This document shows positions 12,957-19,671 of a DNA stretch of 64,000 bases, piece by piece. The notes under the pieces are model-generated. The model saw only the letters and a program-made list of their open reading frames with translations. It ran no database searches and was not told the origin of the DNA. Position 1 is the first letter of the stretch; the number at the start of each line of letters is the position of its first letter. Both the position numbers and the translations under genes were made by a program. The stretch comes from Streptomyces clavifer (GTDB lineage: Bacteria > Actinomycetota > Actinomycetes > Streptomycetales > Streptomycetaceae), in assembly GCA_014651175.1 (NCBI GenBank), contig BMWJ01000012.1, forward strand, positions 62,001 through 126,000. The letters run 5' to 3'.

Positions 12957-14215
12957 CGGCCTGCTCTCCCTTGTGCGTCCCCGAGGACCTCGGTGAGCAG
13001 GGCGTCGAACCGGGCGAGGCCCGCCTCCCGGCTCAGGTGGTGTGCGACGTACCGGGGCCCCTGCGCGCCCAGGGCGTCCGCCGCCTCCGGGTCGTCGGCG
13101 AGCTTCCGTACGGCGGCGAGGAGCGCGGCCGGGTCCTCGGGGGCGACGAGGACCCCGGTACCGGAGCGGCGCACCTCGTCGGCGGTGCCGCCCTCGTCGG
13201 CCACCGAGGCGACGACGGGGCGGCCCGAGACGAAGTACGAGGTGAGCTTGGACGGCACGCTCATGTCGAGCACGGAGGCCCGCTGGGTCACCGCGAGCAC
13301 ATCGGCCGCGGCGAGCACATCGGTGAACTCGTCGGCCCCGGCGGGCGGCAGGAAGTCGATGTTGGGCAGTCCCGCTGCGAGCTCGCGCAGCCCGGCGCGC
13401 TGGTTGCCGTCGCCCATCAGCACCACCCGGATGTCCGGTGCCAGCCGGGCCAGCCCGACCAGCACGTCGAGCCCTTGTTTGAGGCCCATGTTCCCGGAGT
13501 GGAGCAGCACGGGCGTGCCCTCGCGCCACCCGAGCCGGGCCCGGGTGGCGGTGCGGTCGCCCGAAGGGCGTTGCACATGGGTCCAGTTGGGGACCAGCCG
13601 GATGCGCCCGGGGTCCACGCCCAGGGCGGTGACTCCCGGCACGAAGCTCTCGTGGATGACGCCGACGAGGGCGGCGCCCCGCAGGGCGTACCGCTCCGCC
13701 GCCGCGGCGACCGCCGCCGCCCTGTCCCCGCCGCGGATGCCGCTCTGCGCTGCGGCGGCCCCCATCAGGTCCTGGACGACGGGTATGTGGGGGACGCGGT
13801 GGCGGCGGGCGACGCGGGCGGCGATGACGCCGCCGGCGAGGCTCGGCATCTGGGAGACCACCGCGTCGGGGCGCCCCGGTGGCGGGGCCAGCATCCCGTG
13901 GGCGAGCACCGACGCTTCGAAGGCGGCCCTGCGCAGGGCGCTCTGCCGGGGCGGCACGTAGTGGCGCCGCCGGTGCACGCTCACACCCTCCCGGACCTCG
14001 TGCCTGCGCCACACACCCCGGTACTCCTCGTCGACGCGCCAGGCGGGGTAGTGCGGCATTCCGGTCAGGACCTGGGTCCGGACACCCGACGCCGCCCAGT
14101 GCTCGGCGAGCTGGGTGGCGTACGGGCCGATGCCCGTCAGCTCGGGGGCGTAGTTGGTGGAGACGACGAGAACTCTGCGGTTCTCGAACAGTCGGTGACG
14201 CTCAACAGCGGACAT
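12953..14215 (-). CDS. Glycosyltransferase family 4 (WcaI-like)
   Basis: A 420-residue GT-B enzyme. The acceptor domain starts with RVLVVSTNYAPELTGIGPYA, has LTGMPHYPAW, and continues with VVSQMPSLAGG and VVQDLMGAAA, a pattern seen in WcaI-type transferases. The donor domain has LLHSGNMGLKQGLDVLVG and the C-terminal SVPSKLTSYFVSGRPVV block. It heads a minus-strand operon (this gene, Wzz-like, flippase) with 4-base overlaps throughout. ATG 14215 gives the shortest sensible N-terminus. It likely adds one sugar of the polysaccharide repeat. Confidence 0.86.
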   Translation of the reverse strand: MSAVERHRLFENRRVLVVSTNYAPELTGIGPYATQLAEHWAASGVRTQVLTGMPHYPAWRVDEEYRGVWRRHEVREGVSVHRRRHYVPPRQSALRRAAFEASVLAHGMLAPPPGRPDAVVSQMPSLAGGVIAARVARRHRVPHIPVVQDLMGAAAAQSGIRGGDRAAAVAAAAERYALRGAALVGVIHESFVPGVTALGVDPGRIRLVPNWTHVQRPSGDRTATRARLGWREGTPVLLHSGNMGLKQGLDVLVGLARLAPDIRVVLMGDGNQRAGLRELAAGLPNIDFLPPAGADEFTDVLAAADVLAVTQRASVLDMSVPSKLTSYFVSGRPVVASVADEGGTADEVRRSGTGVLVAPEDPAALLAAVRKLADDPEAADALGAQGPRYVAHHLSREAGLARFDALLTEVLGDAQGRAGR

Positions 14216-14332
14216 CGGACGATCGCCTTCCCCCCGGAACAGCCTCCCCTTGAGCTTATCCGTTCACGCGTTGCACAAGTGTTCTTCACAGTAAGGTCGT
14301 TGGACCAGTTCCACCGTGGGGGGAGAGAACGG
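14216..14332. promoter_or_regulatory. Divergent promoter region
   Basis: An AT-richer gap between the WcaI-like gene (minus) and the cytidylyltransferase (plus). On the plus strand TTGCAC at 14271-14276 and TAAGGT at 14292-14297 look like -35 and -10 boxes but the 15-base spacer is short. A GGGGAGAG ribosome-binding site precedes ATG 14333. No clear minus-strand promoter was found. Confidence 0.35.
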
Positions 14333-14782
14333 ATGGTGCAGCACAGGGTCGGATACGCACCGGGGGTGTACGACCTGTTCCACGTCGGCCACCTGAACAT
14401 CCTGCGGCATGCCCGCAGCCAGTGCGACTACCTGGTGGCCGGGATCGTCTCCGACGAGATGGCCTCGCTCGCGAAGGGCCACAAGCCGGTGATTCCGCTG
14501 ACCGAGCGCCTGGAGATCGTCCGCAGCGTGCGCTTCGTGGACGCCGCGTTCGTGGAGACCGTGCCGGACAAGGTCGAGACGTGGCAGCAGGTGCGCTTCG
14601 ACGTCATCTTCAAGGGCGACGACTGGCGGGGCACCGAGAGGGGGAAACGGCTGGAGCGCGACTTCGCCGAGGTGGGAGTGGAGGTCGTCTACTTCCCGTA
14701 CACGGTGCACACGTCCAGCACCCAGCTGCGCCGGGCACTGGACGTGCTCGTCAGCCGGCCCGGAGCGCTTTCAGCTCCCTGA
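14333..14782 (+). CDS. TagD-like cytidylyltransferase family protein
   Basis: A 149-residue nucleotidyltransferase. GVYDLFHVGHLNILRHA contains the HxGH nucleotide-binding signature and the C-terminal half has the YFPYTVHTSSTQLRR block, where family members carry RTxGxST-type residues. Members such as TagD make CDP-glycerol from CTP and glycerol-3-phosphate; related enzymes activate ethanolamine or ribitol phosphate. ATG 14333 has GGGGAGAG about 7 bases ahead. The end overlaps a CDP-alcohol phosphotransferase on the opposite strand by 32 bases, which suggests that the two enzymes make and use a CDP-activated alcohol, perhaps to decorate the polysaccharide. The substrate is not known. Confidence 0.82.
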   Translation: MVQHRVGYAPGVYDLFHVGHLNILRHARSQCDYLVAGIVSDEMASLAKGHKPVIPLTERLEIVRSVRFVDAAFVETVPDKVETWQQVRFDVIFKGDDWRGTERGKRLERDFAEVGVEVVYFPYTVHTSSTQLRRALDVLVSRPGALSAP

Positions 14783-15482
14783 ACCACTTGGCCAGGAAGG
14801 CCACGAGGAACAGGGCGTGCACCGCGGCGAGCAGGGCGTACCCGGCCCGGAAGGCGGCGGGTGCGCCGAGCAGCGCGAAGACCAGGCAGAACACCCCGTA
14901 GTCCGCGGGCAGCAGCGCCACGGCCCGTATCCGGGACACCGGGGCCGTGGCGCCACCGGACGCCGGCGCGGTCCGGGCCGCAGCCTTGCCGAGCTGTTCC
15001 CGCAGGAGGCCTGCGCAGAAGGTGAGCACGGCGGTGAACAGGAATCCCAGGGGCAGCAACAGCCATGCCTCGGAGGGGAGTTCGCCGAAGCGGTAGAAGG
15101 AGATCAGTACGGCCGTGTGGACGAGGATCATCTTGGCGCAGTCCACGACATGGTCCAGCCACTCACCGTCCGGGCCGCCCCGCCCCGTGAGCCGGGCGAG
15201 CTGCCCGTCCGCCGAGTCGAAGGCGAAGCCGATGGCCAGACCGGCGTACACGGCGGCCCCCAGCCACCAGGACGGCTCCACGAGCGCCACGGCGGCGAGG
15301 GCGGCGAAGGTGAAGGCCGCGCTGATCAGGGTGACCTGGTTGGGCGCCAGACCGGCCCGGTGGGCGACTGCCGCCAGCAGGCGTCCGGCCGGCCTGTTCA
15401 CGTACCGCGAGTAGAGCGAGACGCCCTTGGACGACTTCTGCGCACCGCGCAATGCGCGCAGCACCGTACCCGTGCTTTCCAT
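14751..15482 (-). CDS. CDP-alcohol phosphotransferase
   Basis: A 243-residue membrane enzyme. The family signature D-x2-D-G-x2-A-R-x(n)-G-x3-D-x3-D is complete: DSADGQLAR followed by DGEWLDHVVD at about residues 95-121. Hydrophobic segments surround it (LISAAFTFAALAAVALV, WLGAAVYAGLAIGFAF, LLPLGFLFTAVLTFC). Such enzymes transfer a phospho-alcohol from a CDP carrier, or a CDP-linked lipid, to an acceptor. ATG 15482 was chosen since MESTGTVLRALRG begins the conserved cytosolic helix and G-rich sequence precedes it; the frame is open 58 codons further upstream. It is convergent with the cytidylyltransferase. Confidence 0.85.
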   Translation of the reverse strand: MESTGTVLRALRGAQKSSKGVSLYSRYVNRPAGRLLAAVAHRAGLAPNQVTLISAAFTFAALAAVALVEPSWWLGAAVYAGLAIGFAFDSADGQLARLTGRGGPDGEWLDHVVDCAKMILVHTAVLISFYRFGELPSEAWLLLPLGFLFTAVLTFCAGLLREQLGKAAARTAPASGGATAPVSRIRAVALLPADYGVFCLVFALLGAPAAFRAGYALLAAVHALFLVAFLAKWFRELKALRAG

Positions 15483-15673
15483 ACGCCCCCCAGCGCCCGG
15501 CCGAACTGTCCGCTGCATCATGGCAGACATACGGGGAGGGGCGAGGGCGGTGGCGGACGTCCGGCCGCATGACCTGGCAGGTAATCGACGCGCCGCGGTC
15601 GCCGGGACAGGCTGTTCCCGTCGCCGCGGACCACCGCGGCGGCGGGACACGGACACCCTGGAGGGAACCGGCC

Positions 15674-16042
15674 ATGACCGTTCACGAGGACGCCGTCCAG
15701 CGCTACTTCGCCGCCTGGAACGCGGACACCGCCGAGGAGCGGGCGAAGGCGGTGGCGGTCGCCTTCACCGAGGACGCCACCTACACGGACCCGCTGGCCG
15801 GGGTACGGGGGCACGACGGCCTGGCCGCGGTGATCGGCGGGGCGCGGGAACAGTTCCCCGGCTTCGACTTCGTACCCTCCGGGACGCCCGACGCGCACCA
15901 CGACCTGGTCCGGTTCACCTGGGACCTGGTCTCCCGGGCCGACGGCTCGGCCCCGGTGGCCGGGTTCGATGTGATCACTCTGGCCGGGGACGGCCGGATC
16001 AGCTCGGTCAGCGGCTTCCTGGACCGGCTGCCGGGCGCCTGA
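15674..16042 (+). CDS. NTF2-like / SnoaL-like fold protein
   Basis: A 122-residue protein with the cone-shaped NTF2/SnoaL fold signature: N-terminal helix DAVQRYFAAWNA, then YTDPLAGVRGHDGLAAVI, and C-terminal strands FDVITLAGDGRISSVSGFLD. Members range from polyketide cyclases to steroid-isomerase-like enzymes and ligand-binding proteins; nothing here fixes the ligand. GGAGGGA lies 8 bases ahead of ATG 15674. It stands alone, convergent with the Mrp operon that ends 7 bases away. Confidence 0.75.
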   Translation: MTVHEDAVQRYFAAWNADTAEERAKAVAVAFTEDATYTDPLAGVRGHDGLAAVIGGAREQFPGFDFVPSGTPDAHHDLVRFTWDLVSRADGSAPVAGFDVITLAGDGRISSVSGFLDRLPGA

Positions 16043-16048
16043 ACGGAC

Positions 16049-16450
16049 TCAGTCCCGCTCCGGGCCCGGCTTCGGGCCGGGCCCGGGCTCCGGCTCCTCC
16101 TCGGCCACGGTGAGCTGTTCGTCGAGGTCGTCGAAGAGCAGTTCGCTGTGCCCGACCTGGCCGGTCCGGTAGGCCGACCGTGCCACCAGGTGGGACGCCA
16201 CCGGGCTGGTCAGCAGCTGGAAGAAGCCGATGAGGGCCAGCGTGGCCAGGTCCATTCCGCCGCGCAGGCGCAGCGCGACCCCCGCCAGCACCAGCAGCAG
16301 GCCGAGGGTCTGCGGCTTGGTCGCGGCGTGGCTGCGCGACAGGACGTCGGGGAGCCGCAGCATGCCGATCGCGCCGAGCAGGCAGATCACCGCCCCGACG
16401 AACACCAGTGCGGCACCGGCCGTGTCCATGATCTGCAGCAGGACGTTCAT
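16049..16450 (-). CDS. mrpG: Mrp antiporter subunit G
   Basis: A 133-residue subunit with three hydrophobic segments and the MnhG signature AIGMLRLPDVLSRSHAATKP near residues 28-47. It is a small membrane subunit of the multi-component Na+(K+)/H+ antiporter. Residues 110-133 form an acidic, Pro/Gly-rich tail not typical of the core family. It is the last gene of the mrp operon and overlaps mrpF by 4 bases. Confidence 0.93.
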   Translation of the reverse strand: MNVLLQIMDTAGAALVFVGAVICLLGAIGMLRLPDVLSRSHAATKPQTLGLLLVLAGVALRLRGGMDLATLALIGFFQLLTSPVASHLVARSAYRTGQVGHSELLFDDLDEQLTVAEEEPEPGPGPKPGPERD

Positions 16451-16770
16451 CCCTTGCCCTCCTTCCCGGCGGGTCGCCGATGGGCCGGCGGCCGGTCGCG
16501 TACGGCGATGAAGCGGGCGATGCCCACCGATCCGGTGAAGCCGAGGAAGGCCAGGACCAGCATGATCGGGAAGTAGAACGAGTCCAGGGCCGCCGCCGAC
16601 CTCGCGCCGAGACCCGCGATGATCAGGGCGGCGCAGACATCGAGGGCGATCGCCCGGTCCAGCATGGACGGGCCGCGCCAGATGCGGACGAGCAGCAGCA
16701 TCCCCGCGACGACGAGGACCACCACGGCGGCGGTCAGCAGCACACGGTCGACGGTCTCGGGTCCGCTCAT
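16447..16770 (-). CDS. mrpF: Mrp antiporter subunit F
   Basis: A 107-residue protein with three transmembrane segments (VLLTAAVVVLVVAGMLLLV, IALDVCAALIIAGLG, FYFPIMLVLAFLGFTGSV). The MrpF block RIWRGPSMLDRAIALD lies between the first two. ATG 16770 was chosen because it overlaps the mrpE stop; the open frame continues upstream out of register with any gene. MrpF is essential for complex assembly in studied antiporters. Confidence 0.92.
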   Translation of the reverse strand: MSGPETVDRVLLTAAVVVLVVAGMLLLVRIWRGPSMLDRAIALDVCAALIIAGLGARSAAALDSFYFPIMLVLAFLGFTGSVGIARFIAVRDRPPAHRRPAGKEGKG

Positions 16771-17399
16771 GACCGCGCCTCCCCTTCGCCGGGCGGTTCG
16801 GTCGGGGGCGGCGGCGCGGACACCCGGTCGATCTCGTCCCGGGTCCCGAACGCCCGTACCGTCAGGGCCTCCAGCCGCCAGACGGAGCGCCGGGCGGCCT
16901 CCAGCGCCTCCGGCCGGTCCGCGTCGAGTACGTGCAGGAAGAGCGTGCCGGTGGCCCGGCGCACCTCGATGACGGATCCGCCGGGCACGTTGGACACGGC
17001 GACGGCGGTGGCGGCGAGCATCAGGTCGCTGCGACAGCGCAGCGGTACGCCGATGACGGCGGGCCGGTGCGGGCGTCCGGCGAAGATCTGCCGGGTGACC
17101 TGCACGCCCGAGGTGTACATGTCGTAGAGCAGGTATCCGGCGAGGACGAGGATGCCCCACGGGTGGAGCCGCAGCCCGAGGTCGACCTTCGGCAGCGGGA
17201 AGGCCAGGCAGACGGCCACGGCGACGACCACCCCGGTGACGACGTTGGCCCAGGTCAGGGTGGACCACAGCAGCACCCAGATCAGGGTGAGCCAGGCGAT
17301 CAGCGGCAGGTCCAGCACGCGGCCCCGGCGGCCGGGGAACGCGCAGCTGAAGGGTGGCAGGTCGGGGTCGCGGTAGGACAGGGTGACGAAGCGCTTCAC
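16767..17399 (-). CDS. mrpE: Mrp antiporter subunit E
   Basis: A 210-residue MnhE-type subunit. After a short N-terminus it has two adjacent hydrophobic segments (LPLIAWLTLIWVLLWSTLTW; VVTGVVVAVAVCLAFPLP), then the family block YDMYTSGVQVTRQIF, and a soluble C-terminal domain (VIEVRRATGTLFLHVLD). The final 35 residues are Pro-rich. Four-base overlaps with mrpD and mrpF place it inside one operon. Confidence 0.93.
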   Translation of the reverse strand: MKRFVTLSYRDPDLPPFSCAFPGRRGRVLDLPLIAWLTLIWVLLWSTLTWANVVTGVVVAVAVCLAFPLPKVDLGLRLHPWGILVLAGYLLYDMYTSGVQVTRQIFAGRPHRPAVIGVPLRCRSDLMLAATAVAVSNVPGGSVIEVRRATGTLFLHVLDADRPEALEAARRSVWRLEALTVRAFGTRDEIDRVSAPPPPTEPPGEGEARS

Positions 17400-19048
17400 C
17401 GGCCGAGCACCTCCTCGACGTAGGGGGTCCGCGCGATGAGCTCGGCGGCCGAACGGTCGGTGTACGCGGCCAGTGGTCCGGCCAGCACGGTGAAGGCGAG
17501 GCCGAACGCGACGGCGCCCGCGGTGGCCGCGGTCATCGCACGGGGCGGCCGGGTCGTGGTGGTGACGGACTGCCCGTGCAGGGTCGCCGCGACGACCTGT
17601 CCGGCCGGCCCGGGCGCACCGGTCACCCCCTCGTCGCCGGTGCCGGGGATGCGGTCGGGACCCAGGTCGGTGTCGTCCTCTGTCTCGTCCGCGGACTCCA
17701 GGACCGTGCCGAAGGCCGCCAGGTCCGGTGGTTCGGCGCGCCAGAAGGCCAGATTCCAGACCTTGGCCATGACGTACAGCGTCAGCAGGCTGGTCACGGT
17801 CGCTCCCGTGACCAGGATCCAGGCCCAGACCCCGCCGTCGGCGACACCGGCCCGCATGAGGCCGAGTTTCCCGATGAAGCCGGACAGCGGGGGGATCCCC
17901 GCGAGGTTCATCGCGGGGACGAAGAAGAGGACCGCGAGCAGCGGGGCGCTCCTGGCCAGTCCGCCGAGGCGGGTGAGCTCGTTGGTGCCTCCCCGGCGCT
18001 CCATGAGTCCGGCGACGAGGAAGAGCGTGGTCTGGACGGTGATGTGGTGGGCGACGTAGAAGATCGCGCCGCCGTACGCGTCCCGGGTGGCGAGGCCGAT
18101 GCCGAAGACCATGTAGCCGATGTGGCTGATGAGGGTGAAGGACAGCAGCCGTTTCAGGTCGGTCTGCGCGACCGCGCCGAGGATGCCGACGACCATCGAG
18201 GCGAGCGCGGCGGCCATCAGCAGGTCACCGAGCCGGTTGCCGGGGAAGAGCAGGGTCTCGGTGCGCAGCATGCAGTAGATGCCGACCTTCGTCAGCAGGC
18301 CGGCGAAGACGGCGGTGACGGGCGCGGGCGCGGTCGGATAGGAGTCGGGGAGCCAGGCGGCCAGGGGGAAGACGGCGGCCTTGATGGCGAAGACCGTGAG
18401 GAGCATCGCCTGGATCAGGGTCTGGACGCCGATCGGGAGGTCGGGCAGCCGGACTGCGAGCTGGGCGAAGTTGGCGGTGCCGGTGGCGGCGTACGTCATG
18501 GCGATGGCCGTCAGGAACAGCATGGAGGAGAGCAGCGAGATGATCACGTAGGTGGAGCCGGCCCGGATCCGGGGGCCGGTGCCGCCGAGCGTGAGCAGGA
18601 CGAAGCTGGCGACCAGCATGATCTCGAAACCGACGTAGAGGTTCACGAGGTCGCCCGCGAGGAAGGTGCACGACACCCCGGCCACCAGGATGAGGTAGGC
18701 GGGGTGGAACACCGCGACGGGTGTCTCCTTGTCCCGGTCGGCCATGCCCTGGCCGAGCGAGTAGACCAGCACGGCGAGGGTGACGGCCGAGGAGACGGTC
18801 AGCATGAGGCCGGACAGCCGGTCGGCGACCAGGGTGATTCCGAGCGGCGGGGCGAAGTCGCCGAGGTGCACGGACAGCGGGCCCTCGCGGTCGGACGCGA
18901 TCATGAGGGTGACGGAGAGCCCGAGCACGGCGGTGAGCACGGCGACGCTGATGATGCGCTGGAAGCGGGCGAGCCGGGTGCCGAAGGCGAGGCTCAGGCC
19001 GGTGGCGCAGAGCGGCAGCAGCACCGGCAGCGGAACGAGCGCGTTCAT
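17396..19048 (-). CDS. mrpD: Mrp antiporter subunit D
   Basis: A 550-residue NuoN/MrpD-type proton-translocating subunit with about 14 transmembrane segments. Conserved patches include SAVTLAVLVYSLGQG, VGFEIMLVASFVLLTLGG, AVFPLAAWLPDSYP (loop with the TM-embedded Lys upstream in FAIKAAVFP) and MNLAGIPPLSGFIGKLGL. An acidic insert (residues about 470-500, SADETEDDTDLG) interrupts the C-terminal part. ATG 19048 overlaps the mrpC stop. It forms the proton path together with MrpA. Confidence 0.94.
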   Translation of the reverse strand: MNALVPLPVLLPLCATGLSLAFGTRLARFQRIISVAVLTAVLGLSVTLMIASDREGPLSVHLGDFAPPLGITLVADRLSGLMLTVSSAVTLAVLVYSLGQGMADRDKETPVAVFHPAYLILVAGVSCTFLAGDLVNLYVGFEIMLVASFVLLTLGGTGPRIRAGSTYVIISLLSSMLFLTAIAMTYAATGTANFAQLAVRLPDLPIGVQTLIQAMLLTVFAIKAAVFPLAAWLPDSYPTAPAPVTAVFAGLLTKVGIYCMLRTETLLFPGNRLGDLLMAAALASMVVGILGAVAQTDLKRLLSFTLISHIGYMVFGIGLATRDAYGGAIFYVAHHITVQTTLFLVAGLMERRGGTNELTRLGGLARSAPLLAVLFFVPAMNLAGIPPLSGFIGKLGLMRAGVADGGVWAWILVTGATVTSLLTLYVMAKVWNLAFWRAEPPDLAAFGTVLESADETEDDTDLGPDRIPGTGDEGVTGAPGPAGQVVAATLHGQSVTTTTRPPRAMTAATAGAVAFGLAFTVLAGPLAAYTDRSAAELIARTPYVEEVLGR

Positions 19049-19671
19049 CCGGCGGCTCCTCGGTCGGGGTCCTGGCCATGTGTTCCGGTGGCGCCGGGTG
19101 TGGTGGCACCGCCCGGGTAGTCCTCCGGGTCGGCTCCCAGCACGTCGTGCCACAGGTCGCCGTTCGCGTCCCGGCCGCGGGCCTGGAGTGCGCGGTCGGC
19201 GCGCAGCCGGGCGCGCAGGCGGTGGCGCTCCTCGCGGTAGCGGGTCCGTTCGTCCGGCGTACGGCCGGGCTCCGCCCGGTACTCCTCGCGCAGTTCGGCC
19301 CACTCCCCCCGTACCTCGGTCCGGAGCACGATGCGCCTGTCCTCCAGGTCGTCATGGACCTCGTCGGTGCCGGTCAGCTGGTGACTGCGGTAGGCCATGG
19401 CCAGGAGGAAGGCCGTGGTGGCGAGGGTGATGACGAGGGCGGTCAGCGCGATGGCCTGCGGCAGCGGGTCGGTGACCCGCCGCAGCGGTACGCCGTAGAG
19501 CAGGGGCGCCGCTCCCGCGGATCCGGTCGAGGAGAGGACCAGCAGGTTGATGCCGTTGCCGGCGATGACCACGCCGAGCAGGATGCGCGTGAGCGGCCGG
19601 GTGAGCATGAGGATGCCGCCGACCGCGCAGAGGACCACGGCGGTGGCGAGGAGCGAGACGCTGACGGTCAT
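19045..19671 (-). CDS. mrpC: Mrp antiporter subunit C with charged C-terminal extension
   Basis: A 208-residue NuoK/MrpC-like subunit. Residues 1-115 hold three transmembrane segments and the family block GVVIAGNGINLLVLSS, DPLPQAIALTALVI. Known MrpC proteins are about 110-125 residues; here some 90 extra, highly charged residues follow (Arg/Glu-rich, around 125-175, then Gly/Ala/Asp-rich). The extension is cytoplasmic by topology. Its start overlaps the end of the mrpA-B fusion. Confidence 0.93.
   Translation of the reverse strand: MTVSVSLLATAVVLCAVGGILMLTRPLTRILLGVVIAGNGINLLVLSSTGSAGAAPLLYGVPLRRVTDPLPQAIALTALVITLATTAFLLAMAYRSHQLTGTDEVHDDLEDRRIVLRTEVRGEWAELREEYRAEPGRTPDERTRYREERHRLRARLRADRALQARGRDANGDLWHDVLGADPEDYPGGATTPGATGTHGQDPDRGAAG

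Noticed and set aside
11214-14012. A longer 932-residue version of the Wzz-like protein
   Set aside because: The extra N-terminal 350 residues are Arg/Pro-rich and are the shadow of the WcaI-like glycosyltransferase. ATG 12956 with the ATGA overlap fits the family.
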